DNA of 64,000 nucleotides from Xenophilus sp. L33 (GTDB lineage: Bacteria > Pseudomonadota > Gammaproteobacteria > Burkholderiales > Burkholderiaceae_C): positions 1 through 64,000 of the forward strand of contig NZ_LMUW01000036.1 of NCBI RefSeq assembly GCF_009765735.1, written 5' to 3'. The notes beneath the pieces are model-generated. The model was not told the origin of the DNA and searched no databases. It saw nothing but the letters and a program-made list of their open reading frames with translations. The position numbers and the translations under genes are program-made. Positions 26,109-35,195 of this stretch are shown here, piece after piece. The first letter of the stretch is position 1. Each line of letters begins with the position of its first letter.

Positions 26109-27059
26109 TCACTTCGGGCGCCGCGAGGCCGCTCGCGCACGGTCGTCGAAGGGCTCGAACACCTCCACCGCCCAGTCCGAGAAGGCGCGGATCTTCGCGC
26201 TCAGGTGGCGGTTGCCCGGGTAGATCAGCCGCAGCGCCTGCGGCGGCCTCGACCAGCGCGTCAGTACCTGCTCGAGGCGGCCATCGGCCAGAAAGGGCGC
26301 CGCCGCGAAGCGGAAGGTCTGCCCGATGCCCAGCCCGCACACCAGCGCGCTCACATGCGCGGTGCTTTCGTTGACCGCGATCGCTTCCTCGGTGCTCACC
26401 ACGACCTGCGCACCGGCCCGGTGGAATTCGAGCGGGAAGGCGCGACCGGTCAGCGACGAGAAGTAGCCGACCAGCGTGTGGGCCGGATCGTCGCCGGCCG
26501 CAGCCGCGAGCTCGTCCGGATGCTTCGGCATGCCGTGGCGCTCGAGGTAGCTGCGCGCGGCGCAGGTCACCCAACCGACCTCGGCCAGGTGCCGGGCCAC
26601 CGTCGAGGTGTCGGCCATCGGGCCGCCGCGGATGGCGCAGTCGACGCCGTCGCCGATCAGGTCGATCGGGCGGTCGCTGACCCCGAGCTGCAACTGCAGT
26701 CCCGGAAAGCGTTCGCGAAAGGCCGGCAGCGCGGGGATGAGGATGCGGTGCGCCAGCACCGAGCCGACGTCGACCCGAAGCCGGCCGCGCAGCTGCGACC
26801 GCGAGCGGCTGGCGAGCAGGTCCATGTCCTCCAGCTCGGCGATCAGGCGCCGGGCGCGTTCGTAGTAGGCCGAGCCTTCGGCGGTGACGTTGACCTGCCG
26901 GGTCGTGCGCTGCAGCAGCTTGGCGTCGAGGTGCTGCTCCAGGTCCTGAACCAGCTTGGTGACCGTGGGCCGCGGGATGTTCATCGCATCGGCGGTGCGC
27001 GAGAAGCTGCCGACCTCGGCGATGCGGACGAAGACCCTCAGCGCCAGGAGTTGATCCAT
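26109..27059 (-). CDS. LysR family transcriptional regulator
   Basis: A 316-residue regulator with an N-terminal winged helix (residues 1-60, including RTADAMNIPRPTVTKLVQ) and a C-terminal type II periplasmic-binding-like effector domain. The pattern (MDQLLALRVFVRIAEVGSF) places it in the CrgA/DmlR-like branch. It is divergent from the SDR gene across 109 bp that contain an inverted repeat, so it probably controls that gene and itself. The C-terminus ends in a basic tail. Confidence 0.93.
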   Translation of the reverse strand: MDQLLALRVFVRIAEVGSFSRTADAMNIPRPTVTKLVQDLEQHLDAKLLQRTTRQVNVTAEGSAYYERARRLIAELEDMDLLASRSRSQLRGRLRVDVGSVLAHRILIPALPAFRERFPGLQLQLGVSDRPIDLIGDGVDCAIRGGPMADTSTVARHLAEVGWVTCAARSYLERHGMPKHPDELAAAAGDDPAHTLVGYFSSLTGRAFPLEFHRAGAQVVVSTEEAIAVNESTAHVSALVCGLGIGQTFRFAAAPFLADGRLEQVLTRWSRPPQALRLIYPGNRHLSAKIRAFSDWAVEVFEPFDDRARAASRRPK

Positions 27060-27121
27060 TCAGAACCTCGATTGTTCATGGATGTGAATTATGTTCTTCC
27101 TGGGACGGTATTTATTCCCAC

Positions 27122-27156
27122 GGATGAACGCCCTAAGCTGGCGCCATCGTTCATCC
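27122..27156. promoter_or_regulatory. Inverted repeat in the LysR-SDR intergenic region
   Basis: GGATGAACG at 27122-27130 and CGTTCATCC at 27148-27156 are perfect inverted copies spaced by 17 bp. A third GTTCAT half-site is at 27074-27079, nearer the LysR start. The downstream arm runs up to the SDR ribosome site, so occupancy would affect SDR expression. Confidence 0.5.
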
Positions 27157-27168
27157 AGGAGAAAAGAA

Positions 27169-27936
27169 ATGACCCAGAAACTCGCAGGCAAGGTGGCCGT
27201 GGTCACGGGCGGCACCACCGGCATCGGCCTGGCCGCGGCCAGGGCCTTCGCGGCCGAAGGTGCCGCCGCGGTCTACATCACCGGTCGCCGGAAGGCCGAA
27301 CTGGACGCAGCCGTTTCGGCCATCGGGCCGGCCGCCGTCGGCGTGCAGGCCGACTCGTCCAAGCTCGCCGATCTCGATCGGCTGTTCGAACAGGTCGGCA
27401 GCCGCCACGGCCGCATCGACGTGCTGTACGCCAACGCGGGAGGCGGCTCGATGCTGCCGCTGGGCGCGATCACCGAGCAGCACTACGACGAGACCTTCGA
27501 CCGCAACGTCAAGGGCGTCGTCTTCACGGTGCAGAAGGCGCTGCCACTGCTCGACAAGGCGCTTTCCGGTGCGTCCGTCATCCTGGCCGGCAGCACCACC
27601 AGCACGGTGGGCACCGCCAGCTTCAGCATCTACAGCGCGACCAAGGCGGCGGTGCGCAACCTGGCGCGCAGCTGGATCCTCGACCTCAAGGGCCGCGCGA
27701 TCCGGGTCAACACGCTGTCGCCGGGCCCTATCCACACGCCGGGGCTGGTCGACCTCGCCGGCTCGGACAAGGCCCAGCAGCAAGGGCTGCTCGACTACCT
27801 GACCACGCAGATCCCGCTGGGCCGCATGGGCCAGCCGGAAGACATCGCCAAGGTGGCGGTGTTCCTGGCCTCCGACGATTCGGCCTTCGTCAACGGGACC
27901 GAGCTGTTCGCCGACGGCGGCCAGGCGCAGGTCTGA
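27169..27936 (+). CDS. SDR family NAD(P)-dependent oxidoreductase
   Basis: A 255-residue short-chain dehydrogenase/reductase. The cofactor motif TGGTTGIG is at 13-20, NAG appears in YANAGGGS, and the catalytic Tyr-Lys pair is in [15 protein letters not shown] after the second strand, with a basic residue, suggests NADP(H). ATG at 27169 is preferred because AGGAGA precedes it by 6 nt; an in-frame ATG at 27091 lies inside the regulatory region. Substrate unknown. Confidence 0.92.
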   Translation: MTQKLAGKVAVVTGGTTGIGLAAARAFAAEGAAAVYITGRRKAELDAAVSAIGPAAVGVQADSSKLADLDRLFEQVGSRHGRIDVLYANAGGGSMLPLGAITEQHYDETFDRNVKGVVFTVQKALPLLDKALSGASVILAGSTTSTVGTASFSIYSATKAAVRNLARSWILDLKGRAIRVNTLSPGPIHTPGLVDLAGSDKAQQQGLLDYLTTQIPLGRMGQPEDIAKVAVFLASDDSAFVNGTELFADGGQAQV

Positions 27937-27968
27937 TCGCACGTCCGGCGCGGCGGACGACAAGCGGC

Positions 27969-28445
27969 TCAGGCCGCCTCGACCGGCCGCCGCAGGAACA
28001 TGTTCGGCACCAGCATCGACTGCACGATCTCGCCGCGCTGGTTGATCACGTCGCGCGCGAACTGGATCACGCCGAAGCCGGGCTTGCTCGTCGTCTTTTT
28101 GCTCACGATCCGGATCTTGACGTGCAGCGTGTCGCCGCACTTGACCGGATGGAAGATCTGCCAGCTGTCCAGCCCGAGCATGGCGACGACGCGGTCGTGC
28201 TGGAAGCCGGTCTGGTAGGTGAGCCCCGCTGCGATGCCGAAGACCATCCAGCCGTGCGCCAGCACTTCGCCGTAGGGTTGCCTGCGGCAGAACTCGTCGT
28301 CGACGTGCGGCGCGTTGAAGTCGCCCGACATGCAGGCGAAGTTGACGATGTCGGCCCGGGTGATCGTCCGGCTCGGCGAGATGAAGACATCGCCGACCTC
28401 GAGTTCCTCGAAGTACCTGCCGCGTGTCGATACGACGTTTTCCAT
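27969..28445 (-). CDS. MaoC-like hydratase/dehydratase
   Basis: A 158-residue single hot-dog-fold protein of the MaoC family. The hydratase motif is complete: FACMSGDFNAPHVDDEF contains the catalytic Asp and His of the SGDxNxxH signature. Such enzymes hydrate enoyl-CoA or related thioesters, for example in mesaconyl-CoA or fatty acid pathways. ATG at 28445 is preferred over an upstream one that would start inside the operator-like motif. It may be co-regulated with the esterase at 24324-25250. Confidence 0.85.
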   Translation of the reverse strand: MENVVSTRGRYFEELEVGDVFISPSRTITRADIVNFACMSGDFNAPHVDDEFCRRQPYGEVLAHGWMVFGIAAGLTYQTGFQHDRVVAMLGLDSWQIFHPVKCGDTLHVKIRIVSKKTTSKPGFGVIQFARDVINQRGEIVQSMLVPNMFLRRPVEAA

Positions 28446-28462
28446 GGGGCGTTGCCTCTGCT

Positions 28463-28486
28463 GGTTCAATGATAGGTCCAACCATT
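28463..28486 (-). promoter_or_regulatory. Operator-like motif before the MaoC gene
   Basis: On the minus strand it begins AATGGTTGGACCTATCATTG and closely matches the esterase motif at 24288-24311. It also contains the inverted repeat TCAATG (28466-28471) and CATTGA (28483-28488). It lies 17 nt before the MaoC start. Confidence 0.5.
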
Positions 28487-28545
28487 GATCGTAGAGGCGA
28501 CGCATCCCGCCGTCAACGCGCGCGGGCGCCGGCCGACGGATCGCC

Positions 28546-30480
28546 TCAGAACACCGATTGCCGCGTGGTGAACTCGCGCCAGTAGGCGTCGCCCCGGGTC
28601 GCCGAGGCTGCCCGCATGAAGAACGGACCCGGTTGCACCGCCAGGCTCAGGCTGGCCGATGCGCGGCCGTCGGCGGTCGGCGCCTTGTCGACCTGGTCGC
28701 TCGATTCGTTGCGCAGCGCGTCGGTGATGCTCAGGCGCAGCGTGCCCAGGAACAGCGGATCGAGGCCGGTGGCGACCAGCGTCATGTCGCCGCCTGCGTA
28801 GCCCGCGAGCGGGGTGGAGGTGCCGATCGTCGGGAAGCTGGCGGCCGTCGCCTCGGCGAGGGTGAGCGGCCGCCCGGTGGTGCGCTCCTTGTAGGTGATC
28901 GGGAAGCCACCGAATTGCGCGACCGCGCCGCCGCTGTCGAGTGCGGTCAGCGTGTAGTCGGCGCTGTCGGGGATGGCGGCGATCTGCGCGTCGGTCAGCG
29001 GCTGGTCGGTCGCGAGGTTGCTGCAGTTGCTGGCGAGCATCCGGATGTTGCTGTCCTTGCCCTCGATGTTCCAGGTGCCCCCGGCCGCGGGCCGCACGTG
29101 GCGCAGGCCCGCGGCCGGCAGGCCCGGGCCGGTGACGACGACCGTCGCCACGTTGGCGCTGTTGCCCGGCGTCGGATCCTCGATCATGAACTGCAGCGCG
29201 CTGTAGACGCAACCGGTGGTCGCGTCCTTGACCGCCTGGACGTGCGTGCTGATGTCGAGCACCCGGCCGTTGCCGCGCAGGCGCCAGACGCCGTCGGTGC
29301 CCTTCACCGCCTGCATGTTCTGCTCGCGGCTGAAAAAGACGCCGTTCCTGTCCTTGTGGGTGAATTCGATGAAGGCGCGCGGGCTCGTGTTGCTCGGCGT
29401 GATCGTGTAGTCGATCTTGCGGAAGACGACGTCGGTGAAGCTGGCGCCCACCAGGTTCGGGTCGCTCGCGATCCCGGCCGCGAACTGCGCGGCCGTGGCG
29501 TCGGAGTCGCGAAAGCCGTAGGTGCCCGTCACAGGGTTCGCGCCGTCGGTCAGCAAGGCGAGGATGCTCGCCGGCGCCGGGCTGCCGTTGGCGAAGTTCC
29601 CGGTGAAGTCGGCGAGCAGCTTGCGGACCGCGGCGATGTCGTCCGACGCCGTGGTCATGCCTTCGCCGGTGAGCGGCGCCAGCGCCGTCTCCGCGGCCGC
29701 CTTCGTGGCCAGGTCGTCCTGGATCTGCTGCTGGGTGACGATGTTGGTGATGGTCGCGACGTTCGTGGCCGGGTCCACGCTCACCCGCAGCACGTCGAGC
29801 GCCTTGTCGAGCGGGCTGGTGATCGGCGCGAACGCGCTGCGCAGCAGGTCGATGCTGCCGTCGACGCCGAGCGCCAGCAGCACCGGCAGCAGCTTGGCCT
29901 TGAGGCCCGCGGTCTCGCTGGCCAGTTGCTGCGCGGTCATCGAAGAGAACGCACCGCTGTCGAAATAGCTGGCCGCCACCTGGCCCGCGATGTTGGCCAC
30001 GATGAGGTCGGTGAAGGGCGTGATGTTGATGGTGCCGTTGGCGTCCGCCGCGGTGGCCGCGGAATGGATCACGACCTTCTCGCCACCGACCACGCCTTCG
30101 GCACGAAACACGAAGGGCCCGGTGAAGCCGGTGACGTCGACCTGGTAGTTGCCGTCGACGAGCGGCGCGGTCTTCGTGCGGCCTTGCGCGTCTTTGACGG
30201 TCACCGTGCCGGTCACTGGCAGGCCCGCCGCCGCCGTGCCGCTGAACTGGGTCGAGACGGGGCCGGAGCCGGTGCCGCTGTCGGTCACCGTCGACGTCCC
30301 CGCGACCGCATCGGCCGTCGCATGGGTGGTCGCCACCGGAACGAAGGCACCGGCCGACGAACCGCCGCCGCCACAGGCCGCCACCGATGACAGCACGGCC
30401 ACGGCGAGGGCCAGACGCGTCATGCGCGAAGCGTGGATCGAAGTGGAGGCGCAAGCGTGAACTGGAGAGTGGCGTTTCAT
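28546..30480 (-). CDS. Large hypothetical lipoprotein
   Basis: A protein of up to 644 residues with a lipoprotein signal: a hydrophobic stretch followed by SSVAACGGGG, where the Cys would be lipidated. The next 30 residues are Thr/Ala/Gly-rich and look like a linker; residues 50-130 (TGTVTVKDAQGR, YQVDVTGFTGPFV) resemble an Ig/carboxypeptidase-regulatory-like beta domain. The rest has no family I recognise. An internal ATG at 30423 would give a tighter signal peptide and may be the true start. The first bases downstream of the LuxR-side intergenic region show no clear ribosome site. Confidence 0.75.
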   Translation of the reverse strand: MKRHSPVHACASTSIHASRMTRLALAVAVLSSVAACGGGGSSAGAFVPVATTHATADAVAGTSTVTDSGTGSGPVSTQFSGTAAAGLPVTGTVTVKDAQGRTKTAPLVDGNYQVDVTGFTGPFVFRAEGVVGGEKVVIHSAATAADANGTINITPFTDLIVANIAGQVAASYFDSGAFSSMTAQQLASETAGLKAKLLPVLLALGVDGSIDLLRSAFAPITSPLDKALDVLRVSVDPATNVATITNIVTQQQIQDDLATKAAAETALAPLTGEGMTTASDDIAAVRKLLADFTGNFANGSPAPASILALLTDGANPVTGTYGFRDSDATAAQFAAGIASDPNLVGASFTDVVFRKIDYTITPSNTSPRAFIEFTHKDRNGVFFSREQNMQAVKGTDGVWRLRGNGRVLDISTHVQAVKDATTGCVYSALQFMIEDPTPGNSANVATVVVTGPGLPAAGLRHVRPAAGGTWNIEGKDSNIRMLASNCSNLATDQPLTDAQIAAIPDSADYTLTALDSGGAVAQFGGFPITYKERTTGRPLTLAEATAASFPTIGTSTPLAGYAGGDMTLVATGLDPLFLGTLRLSITDALRNESSDQVDKAPTADGRASASLSLAVQPGPFFMRAASATRGDAYWREFTTRQSVF

Positions 30481-30646
30481 TGGAGATGGATCTTGGGGAT
30501 GAAAAATGTCGGCGCGAGTCTAGGTTTCGCCCTCGCCGCCACACATCACCCGACCGGGTGAAAACCTGAGCCGCTCCTGACCAAATCGATCGAACGCCGG
30601 AACTAGTTCACGGCAGGCCGATGAAGTTCGAAGGCATCATCGAGCG

Positions 30647-31873
30647 ATGCACCCCGAACCCCTGGCCCTCTCGCTGCAACCGGACGACCTCCGCGACCTG
30701 CCGCTCACCGCGACGGAGATCGCGCAGCCCGACGCGGCCTTCAGCGCCCTGATCGAGCAGGTGTACGAGGCCGCGCTGGATGCATCGCTCTGGCCCGAGG
30801 TGCTCGCGAGCGCCGCCGGCTGGCTCTCGGCCTCGCGCGGCCTGCTCTTCACGCCCTGGCTCGGCCTGGGCGACGACGGCTTCTTCTATTCGCACGGCAT
30901 CACCGCCGAGGAAATGACGATCTGGTCCTCGCGCCACGTCGGCAAGGACTTCTGGACCGAGCGCGTGGCGGCGCTCGGGCTCGGCTCGGAAGGCTCGGTG
31001 GTGCTGGCGCAGGACCTGTCGACGCGGGAGGAGCTGCTGGCTTCCGACTACTACCGCCATCACCTGGTGCGCATGGGCATCGCCTGGTTCCTCGGCAGCG
31101 TGGTGCTGGTGCCTTCCGAGCGCAACGGGCAGCTGCCCGCGGTCGGCTTCTCGGTCTACCGCGGCGCCGACGAGCCGGGCTTCGACGAGCTGTCGCGCCG
31201 CAAGATGCAGCTGCTGGTGCCGCATCTCTCGCGGGCCCTGGGCGTGATGTTCCGCCTGCGGGATGCCGAGATCACCGCCGGCTCGGCGGCGGCCGCGCTC
31301 GACGCGCTGCGCTTCGGCGTGGTGCAGCTGGACGGCGTCGGCCAGGTGGTGCATTGCAATGCGGCGGCGCGCCGGATCCTGGCGAGCGGCGACGGCCTCG
31401 GCGCCGAGCGCCTGTTCCTGCGGGCCCGCGATCCGGCGGCACAGGCGCTGCTGCGCCAGGCGCTCGACGCGACCGCCAACGCCGACGGCGGGACGCAGGT
31501 CTCGCATTTCTCCGAAGTGCTGCGCGTGCCCCGGACCGCGAACGGCGAGGCCTACCTGCTGCAGCTGTCACGACTGCCGGTCGCGAGCCGCTTCGGCACC
31601 TTGCACGCGGCGTCGCGCATGGTCGTCTTCATCACCGACGAGCGCCGACCGGCACTGGCGGACGGCGACGTCCTGCAAAGGCTCTACGGTCTGTCGCCGG
31701 CGGAGGCGCGCTGCGCGCTGGCGCTCGGCGAAGGGCAGCTCGCGCAGGCCGCCGAACGCCTGAAGCTGAGCATCGAGACGGTGAAGACCCAGCTCAAGCA
31801 GATCTACGCGAAGACCGGCTGCCAGAGCCGCGCCGACCTCACGCGGCTGATGCTCAGCCTGGCGCACGTGTAG
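30647..31873 (+). CDS. LuxR-type helix-turn-helix regulator
   Basis: A 408-residue regulator. The C-terminal 60 residues are a LuxR/FixJ DNA-binding domain (LSPAEARCALALGEG, then LSIETVKTQLKQIYAKTG). The first 200 residues have no clear receiver or autoinducer domain; residues 215-330 look PAS-like (LDALRFGVVQLDGVGQVVHCN). It may sense a small ligand. Its 3' end overlaps the convergent histidine kinase gene by 20 bp. Confidence 0.9.
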   Translation: MHPEPLALSLQPDDLRDLPLTATEIAQPDAAFSALIEQVYEAALDASLWPEVLASAAGWLSASRGLLFTPWLGLGDDGFFYSHGITAEEMTIWSSRHVGKDFWTERVAALGLGSEGSVVLAQDLSTREELLASDYYRHHLVRMGIAWFLGSVVLVPSERNGQLPAVGFSVYRGADEPGFDELSRRKMQLLVPHLSRALGVMFRLRDAEITAGSAAAALDALRFGVVQLDGVGQVVHCNAAARRILASGDGLGAERLFLRARDPAAQALLRQALDATANADGGTQVSHFSEVLRVPRTANGEAYLLQLSRLPVASRFGTLHAASRMVVFITDERRPALADGDVLQRLYGLSPAEARCALALGEGQLAQAAERLKLSIETVKTQLKQIYAKTGCQSRADLTRLMLSLAHV

Positions 31874-32999
31874 GCGGCTCCAGCGGCAGACGCACCGTGA
31901 ATTCGCTGCCGCGGTCCTTGCCGTCGGAGCGCACCTCGACGAAGCCGCCATGGGCGTCGACCAGGTCCTTGACGAGCGACAGGCCGACGCCGAAGCCGCC
32001 GTCGGACTGGTGCGGGTTTTCCTGCGTGAAGAGCTCGAAGATGACCGGCAGCAGGGTCGGCGGGATGCCGCTGCCGTCGTCGCTCACCTTGATCACCGCC
32101 TGGTCGATCTCGACCGTGAAGTGCAGCCAGATGCGACCGCCGCGCGGCGTGTACTTGACCGCGTTGTGCAGCAGGTTGAAGACGATCTGGTGCACCCGCG
32201 CCTGGTCGGCATGCAGCATGACCGGCGCCGGTGGCACCAGCACCTCCAGCGTCTGCAGCTTCCGGCTCGCGTCCGGGAGCGTGGCCGCCGCGATCTCCAG
32301 CAGGTGGGCGCCGAGGTCGAAGCGGGTCTTGCTGAGCTGCAGCTTGCCGGCGCCGAAGCGGGCGACCTCGGCCAGGTCTTCCATCATCCGTTCCATCTGG
32401 GTCACCTGGCGCTTGACCACGTTGAGCGGCATCAGCAGTTCGGGCGTCACCAGGCCGCGCCGCTCGAGGAGGTCGGCCACGCTGCGGATCGGGCCGAGCG
32501 CATTGCGCACCTCGTGCGTCAGCCGGCCGAAGAAGACGTCGCGGCCGCGCAAGGTGTCGTGCGCATGGTCGAGGCGGTTCACCGTGGTCTCCATCTGCGC
32601 GCGCAGGTTGGTGCGGTCGAACATCAGCTTGGCGAAGCCGACGTGGCGGTCGCCCTCGTGCAGGGCGACCAGCGTACCCGCGACCCAGATGCGCATGCCG
32701 TCCTTGCGCAGGTGCCAGCGGTCGTCCTCGGATTGGCCGACCGCCATCGCCACGGCGCGCTCCATGTCGGCCAGGCCGAGGGCCAGGTCTTCCGGCGCGA
32801 AGATGAGGTCCAGCGGCAGGCCGATGACCTCCGCCTCGGTGTAGCCGAACAGGCCTTCGGCCGCGCCGCGCCAGCCGATGATCGTGCCGGCCGCGTCCAG
32901 CAGCACGAAGGCCGCGTCGGCGGACTGCTGCCAGAGCAGTTCCAGAGCGCGCTCGGGCGTGAGATGCGGGGGGATGGCAGGTTCTTGCGGGCTCGTCAT
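31854..32999 (-). CDS. PAS-domain sensor histidine kinase
   Basis: A 381-residue soluble kinase with no membrane segment. A PAS domain occupies about 20-130 (AAFVLLDAAGTIIGWRG, FGYTEAEVIG); the dimerisation domain has the phospho-acceptor His162 in RLTHEVRNALG; and the ATPase domain has the N box (HNAVKYTP), G1 (DDGSGIPP), F (FELFTQ) and G2 (GFGVGLSL). It probably senses a cytoplasmic signal such as redox state. No response regulator is adjacent; the convergent LuxR protein lacks a visible receiver domain. Confidence 0.92.
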   Translation of the reverse strand: MTSPQEPAIPPHLTPERALELLWQQSADAAFVLLDAAGTIIGWRGAAEGLFGYTEAEVIGLPLDLIFAPEDLALGLADMERAVAMAVGQSEDDRWHLRKDGMRIWVAGTLVALHEGDRHVGFAKLMFDRTNLRAQMETTVNRLDHAHDTLRGRDVFFGRLTHEVRNALGPIRSVADLLERRGLVTPELLMPLNVVKRQVTQMERMMEDLAEVARFGAGKLQLSKTRFDLGAHLLEIAAATLPDASRKLQTLEVLVPPAPVMLHADQARVHQIVFNLLHNAVKYTPRGGRIWLHFTVEIDQAVIKVSDDGSGIPPTLLPVIFELFTQENPHQSDGGFGVGLSLVKDLVDAHGGFVEVRSDGKDRGSEFTVRLPLEPPTRAPG

Positions 33000-33125
33000 G
33001 GGTGATCTTGCGGGTCTTCCGGTGGCACGAACGCCAACCCGAAGGCGCCAGCGTAGAAGGAACCCGCCCACTCGTGGCGTCGGCCATCTGCCCTTGGTGC
33101 TGCCGGCGCCGACGGCGCCCTCGCC

Positions 33126-34130
33126 TCAGGCGACGCCGACGACCACCTTGCCGACCGCGCTGCGGTCGGTGACCGCCCGGTGCGCGGCCTCGGCCTCGGC
33201 CAGCGCGAACTGCCGCGGATCGAGCTTCGGCAGCAACCGGCCCGCCTGCACCAGCGACGCGACCTCGGCCAGGATCTCGCCGTGATGCGCGCGGCCCTCG
33301 CCGGTCAGGAGCGGCAGCAGCGTGAAGACGCCCGAGTAGGTGCCCGCCTTGAAGGACAGCGGCGCCAGTGCGTGCGTGCCCCAGCCCAGGCAGCTCACCA
33401 CGTGGCCGAAGCGCTTGATGAGCGCGAAGGAAGCGTCCAGCACCGGGCCGCCCACCGTGTCGTAGACGATGTCGAAAGGCTGGCCGCCGGCATCGCGCGC
33501 CAGCTGGTCTGCGATCGGCAGGGTCGCGTCGACGAAGGTCGCGCCCAGGCCTTCGATCTCCGCCCGACGCCCGGACCGATCGCTCGCGAAGACCTGCGCG
33601 CCGAGCGCCCGTGCGATCTGGACCGCGACGCTGCCGACGCCGCCGGCGCCGCCCTGCACCAGCACCCGCATGCCCGGTGCGACATGGGCCCGGTCGACCA
33701 GGCCTTCCCAGGCCGTGATCGCGACCAGCGGCAGGCTCGCCGCTTCGCGCATCGTGAGGCGCGGCGGCTTCAAGGCCAGCAGGTCCGCGTCGACCGCCGC
33801 GTATTCCGCCAGCGACCCTTGCACGCCACCGACGCCGCCCGTCATGCCGTAGACCTCGTCGCCGGGCCGGAAGGCGCCGACGTTCGCGCCGACCGCCACC
33901 ACGACGCCGGCCATGTCGATGCCGAGCACCGCCGGCAGCGGATGGCGCGCATGGGCCGCGGCGCCGGCGCGGATCTTGGTGTCCAGCGGATTGATCGCGC
34001 TGGCGTGGATGCGCACCAGCACCTCGCCGGCGCCCGGCGTGGGCAGCGGCAGGTTCGCGAGTTGAAAGGCGCCGTCCTGGCGGTCGACGAGCATGGCTTG
34101 CATGGTGGTGGGCGATGAGGGATGGGACAT
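33126..34130 (-). CDS. Quinone oxidoreductase-like zinc-independent MDR enzyme
   Basis: A 334-residue medium-chain dehydrogenase/reductase of the NADPH:quinone oxidoreductase group. It shows VRIHASAINPLDTK near residue 45, the PGDEVYG segment and the Rossmann motif GGAGGVGSVAVQIA. The zinc-binding cysteines of alcohol dehydrogenases are absent. AAGGAG precedes ATG 34130, and that ribosome site lies inside a palindrome. It is divergent from a LysR gene that probably controls it. Confidence 0.92.
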   Translation of the reverse strand: MSHPSSPTTMQAMLVDRQDGAFQLANLPLPTPGAGEVLVRIHASAINPLDTKIRAGAAAHARHPLPAVLGIDMAGVVVAVGANVGAFRPGDEVYGMTGGVGGVQGSLAEYAAVDADLLALKPPRLTMREAASLPLVAITAWEGLVDRAHVAPGMRVLVQGGAGGVGSVAVQIARALGAQVFASDRSGRRAEIEGLGATFVDATLPIADQLARDAGGQPFDIVYDTVGGPVLDASFALIKRFGHVVSCLGWGTHALAPLSFKAGTYSGVFTLLPLLTGEGRAHHGEILAEVASLVQAGRLLPKLDPRQFALAEAEAAHRAVTDRSAVGKVVVGVA

Positions 34131-34132
34131 GG

Positions 34133-34150
34133 GGTTCTCCTTGGAGAACC
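34133..34150. promoter_or_regulatory. Palindrome over the quinone oxidoreductase ribosome site
   Basis: GGTTCTCC (34133-34140) and GGAGAACC (34143-34150) are perfect inverted copies around TT. The element covers the AAGGAG ribosome site of the minus-strand gene. It could be an operator or a small hairpin that hides the ribosome site. Confidence 0.35.
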
Positions 34151-34227
34151 AAGAATGCGCCCAAACATTCGTAATTGAAATTCCCTGAATTCGTTTAACC
34201 TCCATACATATTTGTTTGGAGCCGAGC

Positions 34228-35079
34228 ATGGACTGGAGCGACCTTCCGATCTTCCTGGCGATCGCGCGCGCCGGCACGCTGGGCGGCGCGTCGCGCACGC
34301 TCGGCCAGACGCAGCCGACCATGGGCAGGCGCCTGCGCGCGCTGGAGGCTTCGATCGGCCATGCGCTTTTCCAGCGCACCAGCGACGGCTTCGTGCTCAC
34401 CGAAGAAGGCCAGGCCCTGCTCGCGCATGCCGAGCGCATGGAAGAAGAGGCGCTCGCGATCGGTCGCGAACTGGTCGGCGCCGACCGGTCGCTCGAAGGG
34501 CTCGTTCGCGTGTCCTGCTCCGACTGGTTCGGCGTCACCCTGCTCGCGCCGGTCCTGGCCGAATTCGCAGCGGCCGAGCCGCGCGTGGTCGTCGAACTGC
34601 TGACCGACCAGCGCCTCTACAGCCTGGCGCGACGCGAAGCGGACCTGGTGTTCCGAATGGTCCCCTTCGACGAACCCGAGGTGGTGTCGCGACGGCTGAT
34701 GCAGATCCGGTACGGCCTCTTCTGCAAGACCGGGACGCCGCATCCGATCGTCGGCGACGGCCACGGCACCGCGCTCATCGTCATGGATTCGGCCTTCGGC
34801 GGAATGCCCGACGTGGCATGGGTCCGGCGCCTGCTGCCGCGCGCGCACATCGCCGCGCGCAGCAACAACCGCGAGGTGCAGGCCGCCTTGTGCGCACGCG
34901 GCGTCGGCCTCGCCGTGCTGCCGAAGCCCCTGGGCGTGGGCACGCCGGGCATCGAACGCATCGAGGTCGACGACGAGCCGCCTTCGCGCCACACATGGCT
35001 CGGCTATCACCGCGACATGCGACGCCTCGCGCGACTGCGCGCGTTGATGGACAGGGTCATCGACCGGCTGGAAGACTGA
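34228..35079 (+). CDS. LysR family transcriptional regulator
   Basis: A 283-residue regulator with the winged helix at residues 1-60 (LGGASRTLGQTQPTMGRRLRAL) and an effector domain after residue 85. The GR pair in the recognition helix and the overall pattern are those of the AmpR/YeiE-distant branch. ATG 34228 is preferred to an in-frame TTG at 34216. It is divergent from the quinone oxidoreductase gene across 97 bp. Confidence 0.92.
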   Translation: MDWSDLPIFLAIARAGTLGGASRTLGQTQPTMGRRLRALEASIGHALFQRTSDGFVLTEEGQALLAHAERMEEEALAIGRELVGADRSLEGLVRVSCSDWFGVTLLAPVLAEFAAAEPRVVVELLTDQRLYSLARREADLVFRMVPFDEPEVVSRRLMQIRYGLFCKTGTPHPIVGDGHGTALIVMDSAFGGMPDVAWVRRLLPRAHIAARSNNREVQAALCARGVGLAVLPKPLGVGTPGIERIEVDDEPPSRHTWLGYHRDMRRLARLRALMDRVIDRLED

Positions 35080-35195
35080 TGTCCCGCGGAGTTGTCACGA
35101 TAAATTGAAGGTTCCGTGATGACTGGTGGGCGGGGTGCGCTCGACAATCCGCGCCATCCCCACACGAAGCCGGCAGGCCTGGCAGAGAGGCGCAC

